A stretch of DNA of 21,251 bases from an uncultured Elusimicrobiales bacterium (lineage in GTDB: Bacteria > Elusimicrobiota > Elusimicrobia > Elusimicrobiales > Elusimicrobiaceae), in the NCBI GenBank assembly GCA_944325235.1, contig CALUZE010000005.1, forward strand, positions 1 through 21,251, in the 5' to 3' direction. Below, piece by piece: positions 7,434 to 15,332 of this stretch. Below the pieces are notes generated by a model. That model saw nothing but the letters and a program-made list of their open reading frames with translations, was not told the origin of the DNA and searched no databases. The position numbers and the translations under genes are program-made. Numbering within the stretch: the stretch's first letter is position 1; every line of letters starts with the position of its first letter.

Positions 7434-7474
7434 TTACTTGCACCCGCGGGTATGATGAAAAGGAAAATAACAAG

Positions 7475-7978
7475 CTAATTAATGCGGTAGCGTTTAAACT
7501 GTACATCTTCCCACAAGAAAGGCCCATACCCCGCACACAGCCGAATGGATTTCGGCGAATTAACGGCAGCCAAACAATAATGGAGGCCTTTTAGGGAACC
7601 CATACTTGCTTTTCGGTGGTCAAAGCCAAAAACAATCTGATACGAAAATCCGTTTTTTGTTCTGCGTAATGTTACGCGCCCGTCTTGTTCTGCATCTAAA
7701 ACGGTTTGAAAATCATCGGGAAGGGGAACCGCAATATCCAGCTGTTCAAAATCATCCGTATATTGGCCATTTGCCAAATAATATACTTCCTCCGCGTCTT
7801 TAATGGCACGCGCCGCCAGGATTGCTTGCGAGGCACGGGATTTTTCCACCGCCATTTCATATTGGGGCAACGCAATCGCCGCCAAAATGCCAATAATTAA
7901 AACGACCACTAACAGCTCTATCAGCGTAAATCCGGCGTGTTTTTTCGTGAGGAGGGATTTTTGATAAATTTTGTTCAT
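7475..7978 (-). CDS. Type IV pilin-like (pseudopilin) protein, pilin 1
   Basis: The 167-residue precursor has a short basic leader ending in AG before the prepilin cleavage site (Gly16/Phe17). GFTLIELLVVVLIIGILAA follows, with Glu21 as the conserved Glu5 of the mature pilin and a single hydrophobic helix. LPQYEMAVEKSRASQA continues the alpha-1 helix. The rest is a small, variable globular domain with two cysteines (135 and 148), possibly a disulfide. It would be exported, cleaved by a PilD-type peptidase and assembled by machinery not present in this window. The ATG at 7978 is preferred to a TTG at 7984 because the -10 box ends 6 bp before it and pilin 2 has the same geometry. No terminator is visible between it and purB. 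Confidence 0.9.
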   Translation of the reverse strand: MNKIYQKSLLTKKHAGFTLIELLVVVLIIGILAAIALPQYEMAVEKSRASQAILAARAIKDAEEVYYLANGQYTDDFEQLDIAVPLPDDFQTVLDAEQDGRVTLRRTKNGFSYQIVFGFDHRKASMGSLKGLHYCLAAVNSPKSIRLCAGYGPFLWEDVQFKRYRIN

Positions 7979-7997
7979 AGGCAAAATTTATCAAAAA
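7958..7997. repeat. Perfect inverted repeat spanning the -10 box and start codon of pilin 1
   Basis: TTTTTGATAAATT (7958-7970) and its exact complement AATTTATCAAAAA (7985-7997) flank a 14-bp centre that contains the start codon. Three further base pairs extend the match inward (TTG/CAA), giving 16-bp arms around an 8-bp loop. One arm is promoter DNA (-10 and part of the T-tract); the other is coding sequence for IYQK. Confidence 0.9.
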
Positions 7998-8012
7998 AAA
8001 AAAACGAGTCAA
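7985..8012 (-). promoter_or_regulatory. Promoter of pilin 1 with T12 spacer
   Basis: On the minus strand TTGACT (8012-8007), a 16-bp spacer made of CG, T12 and GA, and TAAATT (7990-7985), ending 6 bp before the ATG. The block from 8016 to 7985 (32 bp) is identical to that upstream of pilin 2. The homopolymer sits where a length change would alter -35/-10 spacing. Confidence 0.72.
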
Positions 8013-8016
8013 GCCT
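7985..8016 (-). repeat. 32-bp exact dispersed repeat, copy 1
   Basis: These 32 bp occur again, base for base and in the same orientation relative to a pilin gene, at 20611-20642. Sequence identity ends sharply upstream (from 8017) and loosens in the centre around the ATG. Confidence 0.93.
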
Positions 8017-8144
8017 AGCGCCTGGCCTCCCTTTCCTTCACCTGTTCACACGACTAGTGGAGCCACACGGCTCCCGCAATGCCGTGCTTCGGAGTGTGTT
8101 TTCCCGGGAGGCCAAATCCGGGCCGACCGGCCGCGCTGTTTTTT
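8017..8144. other. Non-coding stretch with nested self-complementarity (possible structured RNA)
   Basis: No credible gene is seen between the pilin 1 promoter and the efflux terminator. The segment can fold as TGGCCTCCC (8023-8031) with GGGAGGCCA (8106-8114), inside this CACAC (8047-8051) with GTGTG (8094-8098), and a hairpin GGAGCC-ACAC-GGCTCC (8059-8074). On the plus strand a GGCC-GACC-GGCC hairpin and T6 (8139-8144) follow. No known RNA family was recognised: no SRP core motif and no tRNA T-loop. Whether it is transcribed, and from which strand, is unknown. Confidence 0.3.
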
Positions 8145-8156
8145 GCATTCAAAACA

Positions 8157-8184
8157 CAAAAAGCCCCGGCGCATATACCGGGGC
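8157..8184 (-). terminator. Intrinsic terminator of the RND efflux operon
   Basis: On the minus strand GCCCCGG (8184-8178), an 8-nt loop and CCGGGGC (8169-8163) are followed by T5 (8162-8158). It lies about 20 bp after the stop of the outer-membrane factor. Confidence 0.85.
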
Positions 8185-8206
8185 TTTTGCTAACAAATTA
8201 TTTCAT

Positions 8207-9658
8207 CTACTTTACGGCAGGTTCTTGTTTCAATTCGGCCTGCTGGGTTTTGACTAAATTTTCATACGGGCCGAACCCGTCCTGCACGTTCCAACCGCCG
8301 CCCAACGCTTTAGACAAATTGACTACAGCGGCCAATTCGTCGTTGCGGGCGGAAGCCAGGTTCATTTCGGCAGACAACAAATTTTCTTCCACGTCCAGCA
8401 AATCCGTCACACCGATAAGGCCCGCGTCCTCCTGTTTTTTGGTCAGTTCGTAGCTGCGCTGCATGGCTTCGGTTTGCTGTTTGTAAGAGTCGAAAATTTC
8501 GCGGTTGATGCGGTTTGCGGCAATCGCGTCCAACGCTTCTTTAAACGCGCTTTGGACCGTTTTTTCATACGAGGCAAGCATTTCGCGGTATTGGGCTTCG
8601 GCCTTTTTGTTTTCGGCACGGATTTTGCCGCTTTCAAAAATAGGTGCCAACAACTGCCCGCCGGCCGCCCACACGCCGGACGAACCCGTGAACAAATTGT
8701 TCAATGCGCCGCTGGCATAACCGGCGGAAGCCGTCAACGGAATGCTGGGGAAATACGCCGCACGCGCCGCGCCGATGTTGGCATTGGCGGCAATCAGCTG
8801 GCCTTCGGCCGAGCGGATATCCGGCCGGCGGGCGAGCAGATCGGACGGGAGGCCTTCGGGCACGTCGGGAATAAGCGTAATTTCCGCCAGTGTTTTGCCA
8901 CGGGTTATGGCGCTAGCGGCAATTTCGCGCGGGGATTTGCCCACCAACACGGAAAGCGCCGTTTCCGTTTGGGCAATTTTCAAGCGCAGCTGTTGTTCCT
9001 GCGCTTGCACGCTGGCCATATTCGCTTCCACGCGTTTCAAATCCACTTCGGTACAATAGCCGTTTTTATAGCGGCTGGTGTAAATGCGCACGTTTTCTTT
9101 GCGGGCTTCCAGGGTGCGTTGGGCAATGGCCAGTTGGGCGTCCAACATCGCCAAGGTAAAGTAGTTTTTGGCCACATCCGCCGTCAACGTTAAGCGCACG
9201 GTGTCGCGCGCGGCCTCGCTGGAAAGCAGCTGGGCACGGGCGGCTTCGCTCAAGCGGCGGTATTTGCCCCACAAGTCCAGTTCGTACGACACGGACACAT
9301 TGGCCGTGCTTTGGCTTTCGCCGGATGTGACATCATTGCCGGCGCGGCCCGATTCCGCCGCGGCAGACAGGCTGGGCAGCTGGTCGGCGGAGGCAATCCC
9401 CACCGAAGCGCGAGCCTGGTCCACCCGGGCGATGGCGGCCTGCAAATCTTTGTTGTAAGCCAAAGCCTCGCTTTCCAATTGGTTCAGCACAGGATCGTCA
9501 AACACTTCCCACCAGTTGGCCTGGGTGAAAATGCTGAAGTTGTCGGCGGCTTTACCTTTAGGTAAATCCAAGTCCGGCTGTTTGTAATTGGGCCCTAACA
9601 GACACCCGCCCAACAAAACGGCGGACGCCAGCAAAAGCGCTAGACGCATGTGTTTCAT
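8207..9658 (-). CDS. Outer-membrane factor lipoprotein of an RND efflux system (NodT/OprM type)
   Basis: This is the TolC-like channel component of a tripartite pump. The 483-residue precursor begins MKHMRLALLLASAVLLGGC, a lipoprotein signal with the lipidated Cys19, followed by LLGPNYKQP, typical of NodT-family proteins. Two repeated outer-membrane-efflux domains follow, rich in coiled-coil helices; LPSDLLARRPDIRSAEGQL and IGAARAAYFPSIPL are hallmark segments of the second half. It ends with an uncommonly polar tail. The ATG at 9658 overlaps the stop of the pump gene by 4 bp (ATGA) and has AAAGGAG upstream. The longer frame to 9709 is only an extension into the pump gene. It is the last gene of the operon, followed by a terminator. 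Confidence 0.93.
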   Translation of the reverse strand: MKHMRLALLLASAVLLGGCLLGPNYKQPDLDLPKGKAADNFSIFTQANWWEVFDDPVLNQLESEALAYNKDLQAAIARVDQARASVGIASADQLPSLSAAAESGRAGNDVTSGESQSTANVSVSYELDLWGKYRRLSEAARAQLLSSEAARDTVRLTLTADVAKNYFTLAMLDAQLAIAQRTLEARKENVRIYTSRYKNGYCTEVDLKRVEANMASVQAQEQQLRLKIAQTETALSVLVGKSPREIAASAITRGKTLAEITLIPDVPEGLPSDLLARRPDIRSAEGQLIAANANIGAARAAYFPSIPLTASAGYASGALNNLFTGSSGVWAAGGQLLAPIFESGKIRAENKKAEAQYREMLASYEKTVQSAFKEALDAIAANRINREIFDSYKQQTEAMQRSYELTKKQEDAGLIGVTDLLDVEENLLSAEMNLASARNDELAAVVNLSKALGGGWNVQDGFGPYENLVKTQQAELKQEPAVK

Positions 9659-12600
9659 AAATTCTCCTTTTGGGTTTCTTCGGCCGCGGACGGCTGCGGC
9701 TTTTTCCAACCGCTTAACAAACTAAAGAACAGCGGCACAAACAACGGTGCAATCAGCGTGGCAGCCAGCATACCGAACACCACGGCCGTACCGATGGCGT
9801 GGCGGCTGGCCGCGCCGGCACCGGAGCTGATCGCCAGCGGCACACAGCCCAAGATGAAGGCCAAAGAAGTCATCACAATCGGGCGGAAGCGCAGTTTGGC
9901 GGCTTCCAGGGCGGCTTGGGTTGTTTCCATCCCTTGTTCTTTAAGCATAACGGCAAATTCTACAATCAAAATGGCGTTCTTGGCGGCCAACCCCACCAGC
10001 GCGACGAGCGCAATCTGGAAGTAAATATCGTTGGACAAACCGCGCGCCCACGTGCCGGCCAACGCGCCGAAAATGGCAAACGGAACCGCCAGCAATACCG
10101 CCAGCGGCAGGCTCCATTTTTCGTACTGGGCGGCCAAAATAAGGAACACTACCAGCATCCCCAACAACAGCGCCACGGCCGAGGAGTTTCCGGAGAGTTT
10201 TTCCTGATAAGTGGTACCCGTCCAGGCCAGGGTGAAACCGGAATCCAACACTTCCTTGGCGGTTTCTTCCACGGCACGGATAGCGTCGCCGGAGCTGTAT
10301 CCGGCGGCCGGGTTGGCCAAAATTTTGGCGGCCGGGAACACGTTAAACCGTTCCACCATATCCGGCCCCAACGAAGGCGTCAGCGTGACCAGGGCCGACA
10401 GCGGCACCATCGCGCCCGAATTGGAACGCACATACACGCCGGAAATTTGTTCCGGGCGGGCACGGTATTGGCCGTCCGCCTGCATCATCACTTTAAAGCT
10501 GCGGCCGGAGTACGTAAAGTCGTTCACATACAGTGTGCCGAACGTGCCTTGCAGGGTGGTGTACAGCTCGGACAAACTCACCCCCATCGCCAGGGCTTTG
10601 GTTTCGTCTACGTCCATTTTGTATTGCGGCACTGCGGCCGAGAACGTCGTGCTGACGCTGGAGAGTTCGGGACGCTTTTTGGCGGCCTCAATAAATTTTT
10701 GGGTTTGGGCTTCCAGCGCTTTGCTGCCGCCGGAAGTGCGGTTTTGGATGTAGCCTTCCAAACCGCCGGTGGTGCTCATACCCATAATGGGCGGCGGGTT
10801 AAACGGCATGACCACCGCGGCCGGAATTTTGCTTTGCGCCTGGGCATACAAACTGCCCACCAGCGCCGCCGAAGACAACGCCTTGGATTTGCGTTCGTCC
10901 CACGGTTTTAACATCACAAACGAAGCTACGGCATTGCTCTTTTGCGTGCTGGAAAGCATATCGTAACCCGAGAACGTAAGCACCTGCGAAACGGCCGGCT
11001 GGGCGGAAATCAATTCTTCCAATTGTTTGGCTACGGCGTCGCTGTTAGCCAAAGAGGCGGAAGGGTCCAGCTGGGCCGCCACCATAATTACGCCCTGGTC
11101 TTCATCGGGCAGCAAGCTGCCGGGCACAATTTTGAACAGCCCCAGCGCCGCGGCAAAAATGAGTGCAATCAACACGACGGACACCATCAGCTTCCGCATG
11201 AAAAACGCCACCCAGGAACCGTATTTACGGGTTAATTTTTCAAAGAAGCGGTCAAACTGGTAGAAGAAGCCGCGGGTCGGGTGTTCCTGCTTTTTAAGCA
11301 AGAGCGCGCACAGCGCGGGCGTTAATGTCAGGGCAACCAGGCCCGAAATAATGACGGACACGGCAATCGTAATGGCGAACTGCTGGTACATTACCCCCGT
11401 CAATCCGCCCATAAACGCCACCGGCACAAACACGGAACACAACACCAGCACAATGGCCACCACCGGGCCGGACACTTCGTCCATGGCTTTAATCGTGGCC
11501 TCTTTGACGGGCAGGTTTTCCTCGTGCATAATGCGTTCCACGTTTTCAATGACCACGATGGCGTCGTCCACTACGATGCCGATGGCCAACACCAACCCGA
11601 ATAGCGTAAGCGTATTAATGGAAAACCCTAAAAGGAGCATTCCGGCAAACGCACCGATAATCGATACCGGCACCGCCAAACACGGAATGAGCGTAGCGCG
11701 CCAGTCTTTCAGGAAGATGTACACCACCAAGAACACCAAAATCATGGCTTCAATCAGCGTGTGGATGACTTCTTTAATAGAAGCCGTTACGAATAACGTG
11801 GTGTCGTAGGCAACTTTATAGTCTATATCCAAATCCGCGGGGAAGTTTTGGGCGATGTCTTTCATATGTGCGTCCACGGCTTTGGCGGTAGCCACGGCAT
11901 TGGCCCCCGGCGAAAGGTACACGCCAATCGGCACGGCGGGCTTGCCGTTAAAACGGCCGTTAAATTCGTATGTTTGGCTGCCCAATTCCACGCGGGCAAC
12001 GTCTTTTAACAGCAGGGTCGTCCCGTCCGGGTTGGCACGCAAAATGATGTTTTCAAATTCTTCGGGCGTCGTTAAGCGGCCGGGGGCAATAATGGAACAC
12101 ATCCGGTCCACTTGCACGGGCAGCGGAGGCTGGCCGATTTTGCCCGCAGAACGCTGGCTGTTTTGCGCTTGCACGGCGGCCACCAAATCGCTGACGGACA
12201 GGCCGCGCTGGGAAAGGACATCGGGCTTAATCCAAATGCGGATGGAGTAGTCGTTGGCGGACATTACCTGCGCGTCGCCCACGCCTTCAATGCGTTTTAA
12301 ATCGTCCACAATGTTGAGCAGTGCATAGTTGCCAATGGTCGTCGTGTCCGAATGGCCGTTAGGCGAATACAGGGCAATTAGCTGCAAAATGGCGGAAGAT
12401 TTTTTGTTTACCTGCACGCCGTATTGGCGCACCGTTTCGGGCAGGGTGGCCGTGGCGCCCTGGACGCGGTTGTTGACGTTAATCATCGCCTGGTCCGGGT
12501 CCGTGCCGACCTTAAACGATACGGTCAAAGACATATCCCCGTTGGCCGACGAAGTGGAATTCATATACAGCATATCTTCCACCCCGTTTACCTGCTGCTC

Positions 12601-12798
12601 AATGGGGGCGGCCACGGTGTCGGCAATCACTTCCGGGCTGGCGCCGGGATAGCTGGCCGACACTTCAATGGTGGGCGGCGTTAAATCGGGGTATTGCTCA
12701 ATGGGGAGCATCGTAATAGACACGATACCCGCCAGCGAAATCAACAGCGAAATAACGGTGGATAAAATCGGGCGGTTAATAAAGAATTTGGAAAACAT
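9655..12798 (-). CDS. RND multidrug efflux transporter, HAE1 family (AcrB/MexB-like)
   Basis: This proton-driven inner-membrane pump is full length at 1047 residues. It begins MFSKFFINRPILSTV, standard for the family, with the first transmembrane helix at about 9-28. Two large periplasmic loops lie between helices 1-2 and 7-8. The proton-relay residues are present: Asp411 and Asp412 in GIVVDDAIVVIENVE, and Lys940 in GLAAKNAILIVEFA, which match Asp407, Asp408 and Lys940 of AcrB. This separates it from heavy-metal RND pumps, which carry a different helix-4 motif. Substrates are therefore likely drugs, bile salts or other amphiphiles, but specificity is not readable. The start has AAGGAG upstream and lies 9 bp after the adaptor gene; its stop overlaps the outer-membrane factor start. 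Confidence 0.96.
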   Translation of the reverse strand: MFSKFFINRPILSTVISLLISLAGIVSITMLPIEQYPDLTPPTIEVSASYPGASPEVIADTVAAPIEQQVNGVEDMLYMNSTSSANGDMSLTVSFKVGTDPDQAMINVNNRVQGATATLPETVRQYGVQVNKKSSAILQLIALYSPNGHSDTTTIGNYALLNIVDDLKRIEGVGDAQVMSANDYSIRIWIKPDVLSQRGLSVSDLVAAVQAQNSQRSAGKIGQPPLPVQVDRMCSIIAPGRLTTPEEFENIILRANPDGTTLLLKDVARVELGSQTYEFNGRFNGKPAVPIGVYLSPGANAVATAKAVDAHMKDIAQNFPADLDIDYKVAYDTTLFVTASIKEVIHTLIEAMILVFLVVYIFLKDWRATLIPCLAVPVSIIGAFAGMLLLGFSINTLTLFGLVLAIGIVVDDAIVVIENVERIMHEENLPVKEATIKAMDEVSGPVVAIVLVLCSVFVPVAFMGGLTGVMYQQFAITIAVSVIISGLVALTLTPALCALLLKKQEHPTRGFFYQFDRFFEKLTRKYGSWVAFFMRKLMVSVVLIALIFAAALGLFKIVPGSLLPDEDQGVIMVAAQLDPSASLANSDAVAKQLEELISAQPAVSQVLTFSGYDMLSSTQKSNAVASFVMLKPWDERKSKALSSAALVGSLYAQAQSKIPAAVVMPFNPPPIMGMSTTGGLEGYIQNRTSGGSKALEAQTQKFIEAAKKRPELSSVSTTFSAAVPQYKMDVDETKALAMGVSLSELYTTLQGTFGTLYVNDFTYSGRSFKVMMQADGQYRARPEQISGVYVRSNSGAMVPLSALVTLTPSLGPDMVERFNVFPAAKILANPAAGYSSGDAIRAVEETAKEVLDSGFTLAWTGTTYQEKLSGNSSAVALLLGMLVVFLILAAQYEKWSLPLAVLLAVPFAIFGALAGTWARGLSNDIYFQIALVALVGLAAKNAILIVEFAVMLKEQGMETTQAALEAAKLRFRPIVMTSLAFILGCVPLAISSGAGAASRHAIGTAVVFGMLAATLIAPLFVPLFFSLLSGWKKPQPSAAEETQKENL

Positions 12799-12807
12799 AT
12801 CCGCTCC

Positions 12808-14262
12808 TTATTGGGCCGTTTCCGCGGCGGGAGCGTCCGCTTTGGCGTCCGCGGCCGGGGCCGGTTGGGCCGAAGCGGCGGGTTTATCTGCGGTCGGGGT
12901 GGCTTGGGCAACGTCCGCCGGTTGCGTATTGTCCGCCGGGGCCGATTGTTCTTCCGGCAGGGCTTGTTTATCGGACGCTTCGGAAGATTCAATTTCTTCT
13001 TCCAGCGTGGCGACACTGCGCCCGTCCTGCGACAGGGTTTCTTCTTCCTCTTTTTGCTCGCCCACTTTAAAATCCTGCATTTCTACCTGCACCTGCTGGC
13101 CGGGGCGCACTTTAATCAACCCTTCGCGCAAAATGCGGTCCCCCGCTTTCAATCCGTCGGTCACGATGTACATATCGTCCTGCAACTGGGCCTGCACCGG
13201 GCGGGCCGCAATGGTGTCATTCGCGTCCACCGCGTACGCCACCAACCCCTGGGCCGTGTTAAGCAGGGCGGAAGACGGAATTAAAATCGCGTTTTTGTAC
13301 ACCGCGCCCACCAGCCGCACCCGCACAAACTGCCCCGGCATTAAAGCGCGGGAGTTGTTGGGGTTGGCAAATTCGGCCTTCATCGCCAAGCTGGAAGTTT
13401 GGGTATTTTCGGAACTGTCAAAGAAAATAATTTTGCCTTTTTCGGGATAAATCTTGCCGTTATTTAACAGCACTTCCACATAAATCGGGGCGTCCGCCGC
13501 GGCCGTTTTGCGGTATTGGTCGGCGGCCAGTTTGTCCTGCTGCTCCGCCGTGCCGATGGAAATCTGCCCCGACACAAAGCCCGCGGCCAATTTTTCAAAC
13601 TGGCGGCTGGGCATAGAAAAATTGACGTACAGCGGGTTGATTTGCACCATCGTGGTCAAAAAGCCGGACTCGCCGGTGGGCGAAATCAAGCTGCCCACGG
13701 ATTGGGCTTCTTTGCCCGCGATACCGGAAATCGGCGCCGTTACTTTGGTGTAGCCCAAATTGATTTCCGCATCGCTCACGCCGGACTTGGCCACTTTCAC
13801 GTTGGCTTGGGCGGTCTCGTAGGCGGAGAGGGCATTGTCGTAGTCCTGCTGGCTGACGGCATTGTCCGCGCGGAGGCGTTTCATACGCGCATAGGTGCGC
13901 TGGGTGCGGCGTTCTTCGGCCTGGGCCTGGGCCAGCGTGCCTTGGGCTTTTTCCAGCGCTACTTTATAGGATTTGTCATCAATCTGAAAAAGCTGCGTGC
14001 CCTCTTTTACATATTCGCCTTCGTTATACAAACGGGCCTGCAAAATACCGCCCACCTGCGCACGGATTTGAATTTCCAGCGACCCTGCTACTTGGGCCGG
14101 ATATTCAATATTCCACGGCAAATCCTGCTGGATGACCGTAATCGCGTTGACGGTAGGCACCGGCAGAGAGCCGGCCGACTCCGCTTTTTTGCAGCCGCAG
14201 ACAAACACGGTTGCTGCAACCAAGGCGGATAATACCGCCGGAACAAACAGTTTTTTCTTCAT
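12808..14262 (-). CDS. Periplasmic adaptor (membrane fusion protein) of the RND pump, with a long acidic tail
   Basis: The 484-residue lipoprotein links pump and channel. Its signal ends VFVCGC with probable lipidated Cys24. The barrel-sandwich halves are visible as IQIRAQVGGILQARLYNEGEYVKEGTQLFQID and LGYTKVTAPISGIAG, separated by an alpha-helical hairpin rich in Ala and Gln (about 105-165), followed by the beta-barrel and membrane-proximal domains. AcrA-like adaptors usually end near residue 400. Here about 85 further residues are low-complexity, first Glu-rich and then Ala/Pro/Asp-rich. This tail keeps the frame and ends in a normal stop just before the pump gene. It is the first gene of the operon; AAGGGG precedes the ATG. 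Confidence 0.93.
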   Translation of the reverse strand: MKKKLFVPAVLSALVAATVFVCGCKKAESAGSLPVPTVNAITVIQQDLPWNIEYPAQVAGSLEIQIRAQVGGILQARLYNEGEYVKEGTQLFQIDDKSYKVALEKAQGTLAQAQAEERRTQRTYARMKRLRADNAVSQQDYDNALSAYETAQANVKVAKSGVSDAEINLGYTKVTAPISGIAGKEAQSVGSLISPTGESGFLTTMVQINPLYVNFSMPSRQFEKLAAGFVSGQISIGTAEQQDKLAADQYRKTAAADAPIYVEVLLNNGKIYPEKGKIIFFDSSENTQTSSLAMKAEFANPNNSRALMPGQFVRVRLVGAVYKNAILIPSSALLNTAQGLVAYAVDANDTIAARPVQAQLQDDMYIVTDGLKAGDRILREGLIKVRPGQQVQVEMQDFKVGEQKEEEETLSQDGRSVATLEEEIESSEASDKQALPEEQSAPADNTQPADVAQATPTADKPAASAQPAPAADAKADAPAAETAQ

Positions 14263-14286
14263 GGATTTATCCCCTTATACAAGAAT

Positions 14287-14299
14287 CCCCCTGCGGGGG
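14287..14299 (-). promoter_or_regulatory. Short G/C hairpin in the leader of the efflux operon
   Basis: CCCCC (14299-14295 on the minus strand), GCA, GGGGG: a 5-bp stem with a 3-nt loop about 25 nt before the adaptor start. No T-run follows, so it is not a terminator. A role in message stability or translation is possible but unproven. Confidence 0.4.
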
Positions 14300-14310
14300 C
14301 ATATGTTTGC

Positions 14311-14342
14311 ATTGTATAAAATTTATCTTTTTCCTTTTATAC
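14311..14342 (-). promoter_or_regulatory. Putative promoter and operator dyad of the efflux operon
   Basis: TACAAT (14316-14311, minus) can be a -10 box; no good -35 is seen at the matching position. The region carries an exact 8-bp inverted repeat, GTATAAAA (14314-14321) and TTTTATAC (14335-14342), with 13 bp between. Such a dyad over a promoter is typical of a repressor site, but it is AT-rich and could be chance. Confidence 0.4.
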
Positions 14343-14362
14343 AGTTTCGGATTAGATACTTC

Positions 14363-14391
14363 CTGACAAGCCGCTCCCGAAACACTATAAT
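14363..14391 (+). promoter_or_regulatory. Promoter of cysteine synthase gene
   Basis: CTGACA (14363-14368), a 17-bp spacer and a perfect TATAAT (14386-14391). The leader of about 22 nt contains AAGGGGG, 8 bp before the ATG at 14421, so this gene has an ordinary leader. Confidence 0.75.
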
Positions 14392-14420
14392 AGAGGAAAT
14401 GCGCCAAGGGGGTTTTAAAG

Positions 14421-15332
14421 ATGAAACTGCATAAATGGGAAGAACGCATCGGCCATACGCCGCTGCTGGAAATTACGCGTCTGCCCGTCGGGCCGGGGCA
14501 TGTATGGGCCAAAATGGAAATGTGCAACCCGTACAGCGTAAAAGACCGCGCCGCCCTGTTTATGCTAAACACGGCCGAACAGGAAGGCCGCCTGGCCCCC
14601 GGCGCCACGTTGGTAGAACCCACCAGCGGCAACACCGGGATTGCGCTTGCTTTTTTGGCGGCGGAACGCGGCTATAAACTCGTTTTAACCATGCCCGAAA
14701 ATATGAGTGCGGAACGCCAAAAGCTGTTAAAAGCCTTGGGCGCCAGACTGGTGCTTACCCCGCGCCAAGCCGGTATGCAGGGCGCCATAGACGCGGCATT
14801 AAAAATACTGGATGAAACGCCCGGCGCTTTTATGCCCGGCCAGTTTGATAATCCCGCCAACGCCCTGGCGCACGAAAAAACCACCGGCCCCGAAATTTGG
14901 ACCGATTTAAACGGACGTGTAGATTTTTTTGTGGCGGGTGTCGGCTCGGGCGGGACCATCACCGGCACGGGACGATTTTTAAAAAAGCAAAACCCAAACA
15001 TCAAAATCATAGCCGTAGAACCGGCCGACTCTCCGCTTTTATCGGGCGGGAAAGCGGGGCCGCACGGCCTGCAGGGCATCGGGGCCAACTTTGTGCCGGC
15101 GGTATTGGACCGCAGCTTATTGGATGAAATCATCCCCGTCCAAACGCAGGACGCCTTTTACACGGCGCGCCAGCTGGCCGCGCGCCAAGGCGTGTTGGCC
15201 GGCATATCCGGCGGGGCGGCGCTGTGGGCCGCTATGCAAGTGGCTGCCCGGCCCGAAAACGCGGGCAAAAACATTGTGACGTTATTGCCGGACAGCGGGG
15301 AACGGTATTTGAGCACAGACTTATTTGAATAA
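14421..15332 (+). CDS. cysK: Cysteine synthase (O-acetylserine sulfhydrylase)
   Basis: This PLP-dependent cytosolic enzyme makes cysteine from O-acetylserine and sulfide. It is 303 residues long, normal for CysK/CysM. It opens with the conserved IGHTPLLE. The PLP Lys41 lies in NPYSVKDR, where the more common form is NPGGSVKDR, so this loop is one residue shorter and lacks the GG pair. TSGNTGIAL (69-77) is the substrate-binding loop, and VGSGGTITGTGRFLK is the PLP-phosphate loop. SGISGG-type sequence near the C-terminus (AGISGGAAL) fits as well. CysK and CysM cannot be separated with certainty, and cystathionine-beta-synthase-like specificity is possible. It is divergent from the efflux operon and its last codons contain the next gene's promoter. 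Confidence 0.9.
   Translation: MKLHKWEERIGHTPLLEITRLPVGPGHVWAKMEMCNPYSVKDRAALFMLNTAEQEGRLAPGATLVEPTSGNTGIALAFLAAERGYKLVLTMPENMSAERQKLLKALGARLVLTPRQAGMQGAIDAALKILDETPGAFMPGQFDNPANALAHEKTTGPEIWTDLNGRVDFFVAGVGSGGTITGTGRFLKKQNPNIKIIAVEPADSPLLSGGKAGPHGLQGIGANFVPAVLDRSLLDEIIPVQTQDAFYTARQLAARQGVLAGISGGAALWAAMQVAARPENAGKNIVTLLPDSGERYLSTDLFE

Noticed and set aside
7958..7997. Rho-independent terminator formed by the pilin palindrome
   Set aside because: The arms are AT-rich, and the proposed transcript start lies inside the repeat, so the RNA would contain only one arm.
8023..8114. SRP (4.5S) RNA or a tRNA in the foldable segment
   Set aside because: The minus strand has GTGTGAACAGG and AAGGAAAGG-like stretches, but the SRP core (GTCAGG...GGAAGG...AGCAG) is absent. 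No T-loop GTTCGA or anticodon arm is seen either.
9799..10911. 370-codon open frame on the plus strand opposite the RND pump
   Set aside because: Composition is Gly/Arg/His/Gln-rich with no domain; the minus strand encodes a complete RND pump there.
9655..12798. Heavy-metal (CusA-type) RND pump, suggested by the copper ATPase in the window
   Set aside because: The helix-4 motif is GIVVDDAIVV with the Asp-Asp pair and Lys940 of HAE1 multidrug pumps, and the ATPase lies 8 kb away in another unit.
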